Below are positions 1-8,251 of a stretch of 64,000 nt of DNA, piece by piece. The DNA comes from Candidatus Binatia bacterium. Lineage in GTDB: Bacteria; Desulfobacterota; Binatia; UBA12015. Within the stretch, counting starts at the first letter, position 1; each line of letters begins with the position of its first letter. The stretch is taken from NCBI GenBank assembly GCA_036563615.1, contig DATCMB010000023.1, positions 124,001-188,000 of the forward strand, in the 5' to 3' direction. A model generated the notes under the pieces. The model did no database searches. It had not been told where the DNA came from and was given only the letters and a program-made list of their open reading frames with translations. The position numbers were made by a program, and so were the translations under genes.

Positions 1-882
1 GTCGACCAGCGCCTCGACCGGCACGACGATCGCCTCGGCGTTCGTGCGCGTCAGGATCTCCGCCTTGCAGAAGAAGCCGACCTTGAGCCGTCCGTCGGCG
101 TTCGGCACGACCGCCTCCACGGTGAGGGCGCGGCTCTTCGGATCCGCGGCGGCGCTGATGCGCGTCAGCTTCCCGCGGATCACCTCGCCGGGATACGCCT
201 CGACCGCGCCGCGCACCTCCTGGCCGATCTGCAGGTCGGCGGCGAAGCGCTCGGGCACCTCGCCGCGCAGCCGCAGCGGATCGTCGGCGACGAGCACGAA
301 GATCGGCGTGCCGACGCGCACGTAGTTGCCGACGTCGACGAGGCGCTTGGCGATGCGTCCGGAGAAGGGCGCGCGGATCTTCGTGTGCCCGAGCTGGATC
401 GCGAGCACGTCGCGCTTTGCGAGCGCGACGTCGTGCGCGCTCGCGATCGTGTCGTACTCCTGCTGCGACATCACGCCCTGCTCCTTGAGCCGGCGCGCGC
501 GCTGCTCCTCCTGCGTCGTCTTCTGCAGCGTCGCGGTCGCCTCGCGGAGCTGCGCCTCGAGCGTCGCGCCGTCGAGCGTCGCGAGGACCTGTCCCTCCTC
601 GACGTGGTCGCCGAGGTCGGCGTCGATCGTGAGCAGGCGTCCGTCGACCTCGGTCGCGACCTCGGCCTCGGCATCGGCGTAGAGCGTGCCGACGAAGTCG
701 ACGGTGCGCTCGACGCGCTCGATGGCGACCGGCTCGACCGTCACCGTGATCGTCTCCGCCCGGGCGCCACCGGCCTGCCGTGCCGCGTCGGCTGCGCCGC
801 TCGCGCTCCTCGGCTCCGACGAGCAGCCGCCGAGGGCCGCGAGCGTCGCGAGCAGCGTCGTCGCGGTGACGAAGCGAAGCAT
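1..882 (-). CDS. RND efflux periplasmic adaptor (HlyD/AcrA family), lipoprotein, 3' end outside window
   Basis: Membrane-fusion adaptor that would link an inner-membrane RND pump to an outer-membrane channel. The reading frame is open from an ATG at 882 to the window edge, about 294 codons. The N-terminus MLRFVTATTLLATLAALGGC is a lipoprotein signal with the lipid-anchored Cys at residue 20. Next come the lipoyl-like half motif around VDGRLLTIDADLGDHVEEGQ, an alpha-hairpin rich in Gln/Glu/Arg, the second lipoyl half (KIRAPFSGRI) and the start of the beta-barrel. It begins 8 bases after the TetR gene upstream, so the two are almost certainly one operon. The pump gene is expected just beyond position 1. 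Substrate cannot be told from this subunit. Confidence 0.9.
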   Translation of the reverse strand, partial: MLRFVTATTLLATLAALGGCSSEPRSASGAADAARQAGGARAETITVTVEPVAIERVERTVDFVGTLYADAEAEVATEVDGRLLTIDADLGDHVEEGQVLATLDGATLEAQLREATATLQKTTQEEQRARRLKEQGVMSQQEYDTIASAHDVALAKRDVLAIQLGHTKIRAPFSGRIAKRLVDVGNYVRVGTPIFVLVADDPLRLRGEVPERFAADLQIGQEVRGAVEAYPGEVIRGKLTRISAAADPKSRALTVEAVVPNADGRLKVGFFCKAEILTRTNAEAIVVPVEALVD

Positions 883-890
883 CGCGGTGC

Positions 891-1523
891 TCACGCGCGC
901 GCCCTCCGCACCGCGCGCAGCGTGCTCGCGCGCGCCGGCGCCGCGGCCTGACGCACGCCGTTCAGGAACAGCGAAACGATCTCGTGTGCCATCTGCTCGA
1001 GGGACATGCCTTTACGGGGGTACTGGATCGCGGTGCGCACCATGCCGAGCAGCATGTCGGCCGCGAGCTCGGTGTCGACGCGCCGGATGCCGCCCTCACG
1101 CTCGGCGCGCTCGAGCACGCCGCAGATCGCGGCGAGCGCCTCGAGACGACGCTGACGCCAGGCGTTCGCGTCGGCCGGCGACAGCCGTCCTTCGTAGCGC
1201 TGCAGCAGCGTCAGCAGCGGCGCGCGTCCCGAGAAGTACGACAGCATGCGCGCCACCGCGGTCTCGAGGATCTGCTCGAGCGGCGCGTCCTGCTCGAAGA
1301 CGCGCAGGAACTGCGCGTGCGACTCGTCGAGCCCGCGCAGGACGGTGGCGAGGAAGAGCTCCTCCTTGGTCGGGAAGTAGCGGTAGAGCGTGCCCTTGCC
1401 GACCCCCGCACGCGCCGCGACGTCGTCCATCAGGACCTCGTGAAAGTCGCGGCGCGCGAACTCCTTCTCGGCGGCGGCGAGAATCTCGTCGCGCTTCTCG
1501 TCGCTCTTCTGTCTGCCTGCCAT
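891..1523 (-). CDS. TetR/AcrR family transcriptional regulator
   Basis: 210-residue TetR-type repressor. The N-terminal DNA-binding domain is clear: a helix with KRDEILAAAEKEFARRDF, then the helix-turn-helix DDVAARAGVGKGTLYRYF at about residues 33-51. The C-terminal two thirds is the variable ligand-binding and dimer region. It is first in an operon with the RND adaptor 8 bases downstream and lies directly behind a perfect 28-bp palindrome, so autoregulated control of the efflux operon is the natural reading. The inducer is unknown but is probably a pump substrate, as in AcrR/TtgR systems. Confidence 0.93.
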   Translation of the reverse strand: MAGRQKSDEKRDEILAAAEKEFARRDFHEVLMDDVAARAGVGKGTLYRYFPTKEELFLATVLRGLDESHAQFLRVFEQDAPLEQILETAVARMLSYFSGRAPLLTLLQRYEGRLSPADANAWRQRRLEALAAICGVLERAEREGGIRRVDTELAADMLLGMVRTAIQYPRKGMSLEQMAHEIVSLFLNGVRQAAAPARASTLRAVRRARA

Positions 1524-1567
1524 CGGGACCTTTCGAGCCGGAGAAGGGTCCGGCGTGAGGAGGGGTA

Positions 1568-1595
1568 AAACGGAACTGACCGGTCAGTTCCGTTT
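1568..1595. promoter_or_regulatory. Perfect 28-bp palindrome, likely TetR operator
   Basis: Positions 1568-1595 are a perfect inverted repeat with centre AACTGACCGGTCAGTT. It lies 45 bases upstream of the TetR start codon and 126 bases upstream of the divergent enoyl-CoA hydratase gene. The core ACTGACCGGTCAGT resembles known operators of TetR-type efflux repressors. It is most simply the autoregulatory site for the TetR-RND operon and might also affect the divergent gene. Confidence 0.75.
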
Positions 1596-1721
1596 AGGGG
1601 TCGGGTGCCGAGGTGTCAACGTGGCGGGCCGGAAACGACGCGACGCCGTGCTGCATCGCGGCGTGCAGCGTGCGCTCCCGCCCCCTCGCGTCCGCGGACC
1701 GCAAACGTTAGTCGTGCGGGA

Positions 1722-2465
1722 ATGCACATCCACGTCTCCGACCACGAAGGCGGCGTCCGGCTGCTGCGCATCAACCGGCCGCCGGCGAATGCGATCAACG
1801 TCGAGCTGCTGCAGGAGCTGCACGACGTGGTGAGCGCTGCGGAAGCCGACGAATCGGTGCGCGCAGTGGTGGTGACGGGAGCGGGACGCTTCTTCTCCGC
1901 CGGGCTCGACATCAAGGAGATGGCGCAGAAGGGCGTCGGCGAGCTGGCGCGGCTCGGCGGCGGCAAGGACGGCATCTACAAGCTCTGGCGTCTTCCCAAG
2001 CCGACGATCGCGATGGTCGACGGCCACGCGCTCGCCGGCGGCGCGATCCTGATGCTCGCCTGCGACTTCCGCATCGCGTCGCGCGGCGCGTTCAAGATCG
2101 GCGTCACCGAGACCGCGCTCGGTCTGCCGCTGCCGAACGGCGCCTTCCAGATCGCGCGCTACGCGATCCCGTCGAAGTACGCGCGCCGCGTCCTGCTCGA
2201 GGCCGACTCGTTCGACCCGATGGGCGCGCTCGAGGTCGGGCTGGTCGACCACCTGACGTCGCAGGAGGAGCTCGAGGCGCGGTCGTTCGCCATGGCGCGC
2301 AAGCTCGGCGCGTATCCGACGGCGGCCTACGCGTTCCAGAAGTACCTGCTGCAGGCGGAGGCGAACCAGGCCGTGCACTCGCCGGTCGACCCGGGCAACG
2401 AGGCGTTCCGCAAGGAGCTCATGGACTCCTTCGAGAAGCTCGCCGCCGCGAGGAAGGGCGGCTGA
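1722..2465 (+). CDS. Enoyl-CoA hydratase/isomerase (crotonase) family protein
   Basis: 247-residue crotonase-fold protein acting on an acyl-CoA in the cytoplasm. The CoA-binding and oxyanion-hole segments are visible: GRFFSAGLDIKEM and GHALAGGAILMLACDFRIAS. One acidic residue is kept in VTETALGLPLPNG, where the first catalytic Glu of enoyl-CoA hydratases lies. The second catalytic Glu appears to be replaced (ARRVLLEAD), which argues for an isomerase, hydrolase or other crotonase activity rather than classical hydration. The ATG at 1722 is chosen because family similarity begins with MHIHVSDHEGG; the open frame extends further upstream without family character. Transcribed divergently from the TetR operon. 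Confidence 0.85.
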   Translation: MHIHVSDHEGGVRLLRINRPPANAINVELLQELHDVVSAAEADESVRAVVVTGAGRFFSAGLDIKEMAQKGVGELARLGGGKDGIYKLWRLPKPTIAMVDGHALAGGAILMLACDFRIASRGAFKIGVTETALGLPLPNGAFQIARYAIPSKYARRVLLEADSFDPMGALEVGLVDHLTSQEELEARSFAMARKLGAYPTAAYAFQKYLLQAEANQAVHSPVDPGNEAFRKELMDSFEKLAAARKGG

Positions 2466-2472
2466 CGCGCGC

Positions 2473-3495
2473 GTGCGCGTGGCGGAGGTGCGACGGGCGG
2501 CGCTGCCGGTCGGGCTGATCGGGCTCGGCAAGCACGGCGTGCGTTACTTGGCGCACCTGCGCAGCGAGGTGCCCGAGCTGCGCCTGGTCGCCATCTCGCG
2601 CAAGGACGCGGCGCGCGGTGCCGCGCAGGCGGCGGAGCTCGGCGTCGCGTTCCACGCCGACCCCGTGGAGCTCGTCGCCGATCCGGCGGTGCGCGCGGTG
2701 ATCGCGGTCGTGCCGCCCGTCGAGCACGCGCGGATCGTCGCGGCGGCGGCGCGCGAGGGAAAGCCGCTGCTGATCGAGAAGCCGTTCGCGGTGTCGGTGC
2801 GCGACGCCATCGCGCAGCGCGCCGCGCTCGCGGAGCGCGGCGTGCCGTGCATGGTCGCGCACACGCTGCGCTTCTCGCCGGTCGTGCGCGAGCTGCGCGC
2901 GCGTCTCGAGCTCATCGGACGTCCGAGCCAGATGGTGCTCGGCCAGAGCTTCGAGCCGACGCGGCTCGGCTGGCTCGACGACCCGGCGGAGTCGGGCGGC
3001 GGCAACATCCTGCACACCGGCGTGCACATGTTCGACCTCTTGCGGCACGTCACGGGCGGCGAGGTGGAGAGCGTGTCGTGCGCGATCGAGCGGGTCACGA
3101 CGAAGAAGACCGAGGACAGCTTCGCCGCCAGCATGACGGTGGCGCTCGCGGACGGCGGACCGAAGCTGCTCGCGACGGTCGCCGGCTCGCGCGCGACGCA
3201 CAGCCGCTACGGCGAGCTGCGCATCCTCGGCGAGCGCGGACAGCTCTTCGCCGACCACGTCCACGGACGCGTCGTGCTGATCGAGGACCGTCGCGAGACC
3301 GAGCTCGCGCGCCTCGCCGACGAGCCGACGGTGCTCGCGGTGCTGCGCGAGTTCGTCGCGGTCGCGACCGCTGGCGCGACGCCGTCGATCACGCCCGACG
3401 ACGGGCTCGCGGCGGTCGCGATCGCCGAGGCGTGCTACCGCTCGGCGGAGAGCGGACGGCGCGTCGCCGTGTGGCCGCGCGAGGACGTTCCATGA
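2473..3495 (+). CDS. Gfo/Idh/MocA family NAD(P)-dependent oxidoreductase
   Basis: 340-residue sugar or cyclitol dehydrogenase-type protein. The Rossmann motif GLIGLGKHGVRYL is near residue 14, the conserved LLIEKPFAVS (EKP motif) near residue 98, and the C-terminal alpha/beta domain carries GGGNILHTGVHMFDLLRHVTGG with the catalytic-type His. It starts with GTG at 2473, only 7 bases after the preceding crotonase gene stops, so co-transcription is likely. The substrate cannot be assigned, since the family spans sugars, inositols and biliverdin. A short run of about 105 bases follows before the YciI gene. Confidence 0.88.
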   Translation: MRVAEVRRAALPVGLIGLGKHGVRYLAHLRSEVPELRLVAISRKDAARGAAQAAELGVAFHADPVELVADPAVRAVIAVVPPVEHARIVAAAAREGKPLLIEKPFAVSVRDAIAQRAALAERGVPCMVAHTLRFSPVVRELRARLELIGRPSQMVLGQSFEPTRLGWLDDPAESGGGNILHTGVHMFDLLRHVTGGEVESVSCAIERVTTKKTEDSFAASMTVALADGGPKLLATVAGSRATHSRYGELRILGERGQLFADHVHGRVVLIEDRRETELARLADEPTVLAVLREFVAVATAGATPSITPDDGLAAVAIAEACYRSAESGRRVAVWPREDVP

Positions 3496-3600
3496 GCGCT
3501 GCCGTCGTGGTTCGGTGCGCGTCGTCGGCGCTCGCGCGTCGGCGCACCGTCCGGATCGGCGCGGTGCGCGCGAGGTCCCGCAGAACCCCGAGGTGAAGCC

Positions 3601-3903
3601 ATGCCCTTGTTCGTCATCATCGGTCACGACGGTCCGGACGCGCTCGCGAAGCGTCCCGAGGTGCGCCCGCGCCACCTCGACCACCTGCGCCCGCACGACG
3701 CGGCAGGCCGCATCGTCATCGCGGGACCGCTGCTCCAGGACGACGGCAAGACGCCGTGCGGCAGCATGATCGTCCTCGAGGCGGCGTCGCTCGAGGAGGC
3801 GCGCGCGATCGCGGCGCGCGACCCCTACGTCGTCGAGGGGGTGTTCGCGCGCCACGAGGTGCGGCCCTTCCTGCAGGTCTTCCCCGAGCGGTCGGGCGCG
3901 TGA
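3601..3903 (+). CDS. YciI-like (YCII) family protein
   Basis: 100-residue small alpha/beta protein of the YCII family (ferredoxin-like fold, dimeric, function mostly unknown). Family features are the N-terminal strand MPLFVIIGHDGPD, the RPRHLDHLR segment containing the conserved His/Asp pair, IVIAGPLLQDDGKTPCGSMIVLEA, and DPYVVEGVF near the end. The ATG at 3601 directly follows an AGGTGAAGCC ribosome-binding region. Its stop overlaps the GTG start of the next gene by 4 bases (GTGA), indicating translational coupling. Confidence 0.85.
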   Translation: MPLFVIIGHDGPDALAKRPEVRPRHLDHLRPHDAAGRIVIAGPLLQDDGKTPCGSMIVLEAASLEEARAIAARDPYVVEGVFARHEVRPFLQVFPERSGA

Positions 3904-4856
3904 GCGCGACCCGCGCAGCGATCACGGCCGCCGACGAGGAGCCGCACGCGCCGTCGACGGATCTCGCCTGGCGCGAGGCCTACGCCTTCGATCTCCACGA
4001 CGCGGCGTCCGGTCTCGCGGGCTTCACCCGCATGACGGTGCGGCCGAACGCGGGCATGATGGACGCCGCGCTGAGCTTCTTCCTGCCCGACGGCGGCTTC
4101 ATCACTGCGCGCCACGTCAAGCCGCAGTCGACGAACACCGCGGAGCTCGAGGTCGAGGACGTGCGCTACACGGTCTGCGAGCCGCTGCGCAGCTGGCGCG
4201 TGACCTACGACGGCCCCGCGCACTCGCTCCTCGAATCGCGCGACGCCGGCGATCGCGCCGCGTGGGCGCGCTCGCGTCTCGAGCGTCTGATCGTCGACGT
4301 GACGCTGGAAGCGACCTCGCCGCCGCTCGCGAGCGGCGCGCAGCTCTTCCAGCAGACCTGCGTCGCCCGCGGCGAGGTCTGGGTGTCGGGCGACCACTAC
4401 GTCCTGCAGGCGCTCGGCGGTCGCGAGCGCTGCTGGGGCGTCGAGGAGGACGCGCAGCTGCTCGCTCGCAGCACGCTGCTCGCGCGCTTCGACGAGCGTC
4501 ATGCGCTCGGCGTGACGCTCGCGCTGCGCGACCAGCGTCCGGTGCCGAGCGGCTGGATCGTGCGCGACGGAGCCCCGCTCGTGCTGGTCGACGCGACGCT
4601 CGCGACGACCCGCGAGCCGGAGACGGATCTGCCGAGCGCTTTGCGCTTGACGCTGAAGGACGAGCAGGGCGAGCAGCACGTCGTCACGGGCGAGGTCGTG
4701 CAGCTCGCGCCGCTGCCGGAGATGCGCAACGCCCGCGCGAGCGTCTCGTGCGAGTGCGTCGTGCGCTACCGCTGGCAAGAGCGCGTCGGCTACGGCTTCG
4801 CGACCGACTGGCGCGTGCTCGACGCGAACGGCAAGCCGGTCGCGAGCGTGGGCTGA
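3900..4856 (+). CDS. Unknown protein, possible AttH/CrtC-like beta-barrel
   Basis: 318-residue protein of uncertain family, starting with GTG inside the stop of the YciI gene. It is rich in beta strands and Trp/Tyr/Arg, has no signal peptide and no membrane segment, and contains segments such as WREAYAFDLHDAASG, LRSWRVTYDG, ERCWGVEEDAQ and YGFATDWRVLDANG near the C-terminus. This arrangement recalls the lipocalin-like AttH/CrtC superfamily, which binds or hydrates lipophilic molecules, but I recognise only the general pattern. Coupling to YciI and proximity to CoA- and NAD-dependent enzymes suggest a metabolic role. Confidence 0.6.
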   Translation: MSATRAAITAADEEPHAPSTDLAWREAYAFDLHDAASGLAGFTRMTVRPNAGMMDAALSFFLPDGGFITARHVKPQSTNTAELEVEDVRYTVCEPLRSWRVTYDGPAHSLLESRDAGDRAAWARSRLERLIVDVTLEATSPPLASGAQLFQQTCVARGEVWVSGDHYVLQALGGRERCWGVEEDAQLLARSTLLARFDERHALGVTLALRDQRPVPSGWIVRDGAPLVLVDATLATTREPETDLPSALRLTLKDEQGEQHVVTGEVVQLAPLPEMRNARASVSCECVVRYRWQERVGYGFATDWRVLDANGKPVASVG

Positions 4857-4877
4857 GGCGCGCAGCTCTCCGCCCGT

Positions 4878-4952
4878 GCCGCGTCAGCGCACCGCGAGGT
4901 TGGCCGCGTCAGCGTGCCACGAGCGGGCGGCCGCGTCAGCGCGTCGCCATCA
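4878..4952. repeat. Degenerate repeats carrying a stop-like TCA between convergent genes
   Basis: The 12-mer GCCGCGTCAGCG occurs at 4878-4889, 4903-4914 and 4930-4941. A related GCCATCAGCGCG at 4946-4957 contains the real stop (TCA, read as TGA on the minus strand at 4950-4952) of the GH84 gene. The copies fill the space between two convergent genes and look like decayed duplications of the 3' end of the GH84 gene. Confidence 0.6.
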
Positions 4953-6428
4953 GCGCGCCCCGAGGCGCGCGTCGATCGCCGCGAACAGCTCGGCGAAGCG
5001 GTCGACCGGCGGGTTGACGTGGCCGCCGGAGAGCGTCGCGAGCCCGTCGCTCGACACCGTTTCGGCGACGGCCTGCGTCTCGGCGCGCGCGGCGTCGCGC
5101 TTCGCCGCATACGACTCGGCCGACGCGAGACCCGCGAGCGCGTCGAGCCCGGTCAGCGCTGCGTCGGCGAGCTTGGTGAGCTTCGCTGACCACGGCGCGA
5201 TCTCGCTGCGCAGACGCTCGTCGTCGAGACCGGCCATGAGCTCGGCCTCGTTGCCGCGCAGCGCTTCGAGGTACGCGCGCAGCTCGGCGAGCGCGCCGTC
5301 GTCTTCGGCTGAGCCGAACGCGGCCGCGATGCGCGCACCGAGCTCGATCGCCTCGTCGGCGCCGTCGAGCACCGGGTGGCCGCGGTGCTGCTCGGCGAAC
5401 AGCTGCAAGGCGTCGGCCGCATCGCCGCCGACGTCGCGCAGCGCCTCGCGCCAGGCCGCTTCGGCGTCGTAGCCCGCCGGGTCCGCCATGTAGCGGGCCG
5501 CGGTCGCGACCGTCACCAGCCCCGCGCGCGCCTGGCCCATCAGGTTCAGGACGATGCCGCGCGCAGCCTCGGCCAGGTCCGCGGCGCGGCCGAGGTAGGG
5601 GCCGAGGAAGAGCTCGCGCGGCAGCGCATCGTTCACCGGGACGTTGTCCCAGATCACCACCTCGCGGCCGTGCGCGAAGCTGCGGAAGCCGTCGGTGTCC
5701 TCGCGCGTGAGGCGCGTCGAGAACACGCCGGGGCCGGTCCACATGATCGGCAGCGTCGGCGGCACGAGGCGCGCGTACGCGTCGTAGTAGACCTGCGGCG
5801 GCAGCGGCGACAGCATCGGCAGGAAGCCGCGGTTCGCCGCGAGGTCGGCTCCGAGCCCCGCGTAGACGTGCCCGATGAACCACAGGTCGGAGTCGCCGAA
5901 GCCCGCCACCAGCTCGGCGACGCGCGCCGTCAAGCTCGCCTGCAGCTCGGGGTCGAGCGCCGTCGAGGCGGGGTCGAGCAGGTCGTCGAACAGCAGCGCG
6001 AAGCCGGTCACGCCCTGCTGGTGCATGCTGGTCAGCTTGCTCGCGAGGAGATCCCAGTCGCGCGGGTCGTCGGCGTCGTAGGTGATGCCGGGCGCGATCG
6101 CGAAGTAGAAGCGCACGCCGGACTCGGCGCCGATGCGCGCGAGCTCGCCGAGCTCCGCGAGCTGCTCGGGCGGGTACGGCTCGCGCCAGCGGTCGCGGTG
6201 CAGCGGATCGTTCTTCGGCGCGTAGACGTAGGCGTTCATGCCGCGCGCGCCGATGAAGCGGATGACGTGCGCGCGGTCGACGAAGTCGTAGGGCGCGCCG
6301 TAGAAGCCTTCGATCACGCCGCGCACGGCGAACGGCGAGTCGCTCGGCGCGACGTCGCGGTCGCTGCACGCCGCGATGAGCAGGGCGGTGCAGAGGAGCA
6401 GCGCGGCCCGCACGGTGGAGGTCGACAC
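4950..6428 (-). CDS. GH84-type beta-N-acetylglucosaminidase lipoprotein
   Basis: 492-residue glycoside hydrolase of the GH84 (hyaluronidase/O-GlcNAcase/NagJ) type. Key segments are GVIEGFYGAPYDF (residues 37-50), YVYAPKNDPLHRDRWREPYP (68-87) and ALLFDDL (144-150), whose adjacent Asp pair D148-D149 matches the two catalytic aspartates of the family. A GTG start at 6428 gives a lipoprotein signal (VSTSTVRAALLLCTALLIAAC) with lipid Cys 21; an ATG 22 codons earlier would bury it. The protein therefore probably acts at the cell envelope on GlcNAc-containing glycans by substrate-assisted catalysis. The C-terminal ~200 residues are helical. It follows ArfB and a metallophosphoesterase on the same strand. 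Confidence 0.88.
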   Translation of the reverse strand: MSTSTVRAALLLCTALLIAACSDRDVAPSDSPFAVRGVIEGFYGAPYDFVDRAHVIRFIGARGMNAYVYAPKNDPLHRDRWREPYPPEQLAELGELARIGAESGVRFYFAIAPGITYDADDPRDWDLLASKLTSMHQQGVTGFALLFDDLLDPASTALDPELQASLTARVAELVAGFGDSDLWFIGHVYAGLGADLAANRGFLPMLSPLPPQVYYDAYARLVPPTLPIMWTGPGVFSTRLTREDTDGFRSFAHGREVVIWDNVPVNDALPRELFLGPYLGRAADLAEAARGIVLNLMGQARAGLVTVATAARYMADPAGYDAEAAWREALRDVGGDAADALQLFAEQHRGHPVLDGADEAIELGARIAAAFGSAEDDGALAELRAYLEALRGNEAELMAGLDDERLRSEIAPWSAKLTKLADAALTGLDALAGLASAESYAAKRDAARAETQAVAETVSSDGLATLSGGHVNPPVDRFAELFAAIDARLGAR

Positions 6429-6543
6429 CGGCCGCGCATAGCACGCGCCGCTCGCCGTGGGCGAGCCGGGATCGTGTCCCGCGTGCGGCCGCACCGCGCC
6501 GCGGTCGCCGCGCGCGCCCTCGTCCCCGGCGAGCGCGCGCGCG

Positions 6544-6954
6544 TCAGTCGGTGAGCGTCGCGCGCCGGCGCTTCTTCTCCGACTGCGCGCGCTTCTCCTG
6601 CAGCCGACGCTCGACCGCGCTGCGCGACGGGCGCGTCTTCTTGCGCGGCCGCGGCGGGGTCGCCACCGCGTCGAGCATCGCGTCGAGCTTGCCGATGCAG
6701 TCGGCGACGTTGCGTCCCTGGTCGCGATGGCGGTCGCTGGTCAGCACGATCTCGCCGTCGCTCGTGATGCGGCTCGCCCAGCGCTCGAGAAAGCGCTGGC
6801 GGACGTCCTCGGGCAGCGCGCGCGACGTCGCGACCGGCCAGCGCAGCACGGCCTTCGTGTTGACCTTGTTGACGTTCTGGCCGCCCGCGCCCGAGCTGCG
6901 GACGAAGCGGATCGTGAGCTCGCGTGCCGGGACGCGCAGCCGCCGCTCAGGCAT
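6544..6954 (-). CDS. arfB: Alternative ribosome-rescue factor / peptidyl-tRNA hydrolase ArfB (YaeJ/ICT1 type)
   Basis: 136-residue release-factor-like protein that hydrolyses peptidyl-tRNA on stalled ribosomes. It carries the catalytic GGQ motif in RSSGAGGQNVNKVNTKAVLR (residues 19-38), typical of domain 3 of class I release factors. The basic C-terminal tail, with KKTRPSRSAVERRLQEKR and SEKKRRRA, is the part that enters the mRNA channel in ArfB. Length and tail fit ArfB rather than full RF1/RF2. Its start overlaps the end of the metallophosphoesterase gene by 8 bases. Confidence 0.93.
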   Translation of the reverse strand: MPERRLRVPARELTIRFVRSSGAGGQNVNKVNTKAVLRWPVATSRALPEDVRQRFLERWASRITSDGEIVLTSDRHRDQGRNVADCIGKLDAMLDAVATPPRPRKKTRPSRSAVERRLQEKRAQSEKKRRRATLTD

Positions 6955-8143
6955 CGGCGCGCGCGCCGAGGGGCGAGCGCTGCGGCGAGCGCAGCACGAT
7001 CTCCACGACCTCGGGCGGCGCTCCGAGACGCATCGGCGGCCCCCAGAAGCCCGTGCCGCGGCTGACGAAGAGCCGCGAGCGTCCGCGCTGGTACTCGCCC
7101 GCGACGTACTTGACGACCAGCCGCACGACGTAGCCGAACGGCCAGAGCTGCCCGCCGTGCGTGTGTCCGGAGATCTGCAGGTCGACGTCGTGCTGCGACG
7201 CGCTCCTGAACGTGCTCGGGTCGTGCGCGAGCAGCACGACCGGGCGCGACGGATTGCGTCCGGCGAGCGCCTTCGGGACGTCCTCGCCGTGGCCGGGCCC
7301 GAACAGGTAGCCGCGGTGGTCGTCGACGCCGGCGAGATCGAACGCCGCGCCGTTCGCCCGGATCTCGACGCGCTCGTTGCGCAGCGGCCGCATGCCGAGC
7401 TTGCGCACGTGCTCGAGCCACGGATCGGCGCCGGAGTAGTAGTCGTGGTTGCCGGTGACGAAGAAGACGCCGTGCTTCGCGCGTAGCTCGGCGAACGGCG
7501 CGACCTCGTCGGCGAGGTGCGCCACCGGACCGTCGACCAGGTCGCCGGTGACCGCGATCAGGTCGGGCTCGAGCGCGTTCACGCGCTCGGTGATCTCGCG
7601 CGCAAACCGCCGGTCGCGCATCGGGCCGATGTGCACGTCGCTGATCTGCACGATGCGGAAGCCGTCGAGCTCGCGCGGCCAGCGCTCGAGCTCGATCTCG
7701 ACCCGCGTGTCGCGCGGACGCCGCAGCGCCCCGACGAGCGCCACGCCGCTCGCCGCGAGCGCGGCGAGCGCGACCACGACGGCGCGCGTGGTGGCGGCGC
7801 CGTTCGGGGCTGGCGCGGCCGCGCCCGCGAGCGCCGGCGCGCCCGCGATCGCGAGCACGGCGTCGGAGGCCGCGAGGGCCAGCACCGTGAAGTAGGCGAT
7901 GCCCATCCACACGAACGTCGGCCACGAAACCATGCGGCTGAGACGCGGCGGCAGGAAGCGCTCGGCGAGCCACTGCGGCACGACCAGCGCGCAGAGAAAG
8001 CCGAGCAGGAGGAGGGCGCCGCCGGCGGCGAATCCGCTCAGCCCCGTGTCGAGGATCAGGCGACGCGCGATGTAGACGTGTCCGCCGACCCAGGCCGACA
8101 GAATCACGAGGAAGAACGTCGCGACGACGAGGAGCTTGCGCAT
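6947..8143 (-). CDS. Membrane-anchored metallophosphoesterase (YkuE-like)
   Basis: 398-residue protein. Several hydrophobic helices occupy roughly the first 150 residues (LLVVATFFLVILSAWVGGHV, FAAGGALLLLGFLCALVV and two more). A calcineurin-like phosphoesterase domain follows with the full motif set: IVQISDVHIGP, AVTGDLVDGP, FVTGNHDYYSG and ISGHTHGGQLWPF. The Asp, His and Asn residues that bind the dinuclear metal centre are all present. Related proteins act on lipid or nucleotide phosphoesters at the cytoplasmic membrane; the substrate here is unknown. It overlaps arfB by 8 bases. Confidence 0.9.
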   Translation of the reverse strand: MRKLLVVATFFLVILSAWVGGHVYIARRLILDTGLSGFAAGGALLLLGFLCALVVPQWLAERFLPPRLSRMVSWPTFVWMGIAYFTVLALAASDAVLAIAGAPALAGAAAPAPNGAATTRAVVVALAALAASGVALVGALRRPRDTRVEIELERWPRELDGFRIVQISDVHIGPMRDRRFAREITERVNALEPDLIAVTGDLVDGPVAHLADEVAPFAELRAKHGVFFVTGNHDYYSGADPWLEHVRKLGMRPLRNERVEIRANGAAFDLAGVDDHRGYLFGPGHGEDVPKALAGRNPSRPVVLLAHDPSTFRSASQHDVDLQISGHTHGGQLWPFGYVVRLVVKYVAGEYQRGRSRLFVSRGTGFWGPPMRLGAPPEVVEIVLRSPQRSPLGARADA

Positions 8144-8251
8144 GGCATCGGTCGCGCGTGAGAGCGCGACGAGCGCGAAGGTAAGGCACCCCGTGCGCCT
8201 CGTCCAGCAGGCATTTCCGGCTGCTCGCGGGGCTCGCGGGCGCGTGAGGCG

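Noticed and set aside
3492-3596. A 34-residue frame overlapping the end of the Gfo/Idh/MocA gene (ATGA)
   Set aside because: The product is Arg/Val/Ala-rich without pattern and leads directly into the spacer ahead of YciI; coupling overlap is probably chance.
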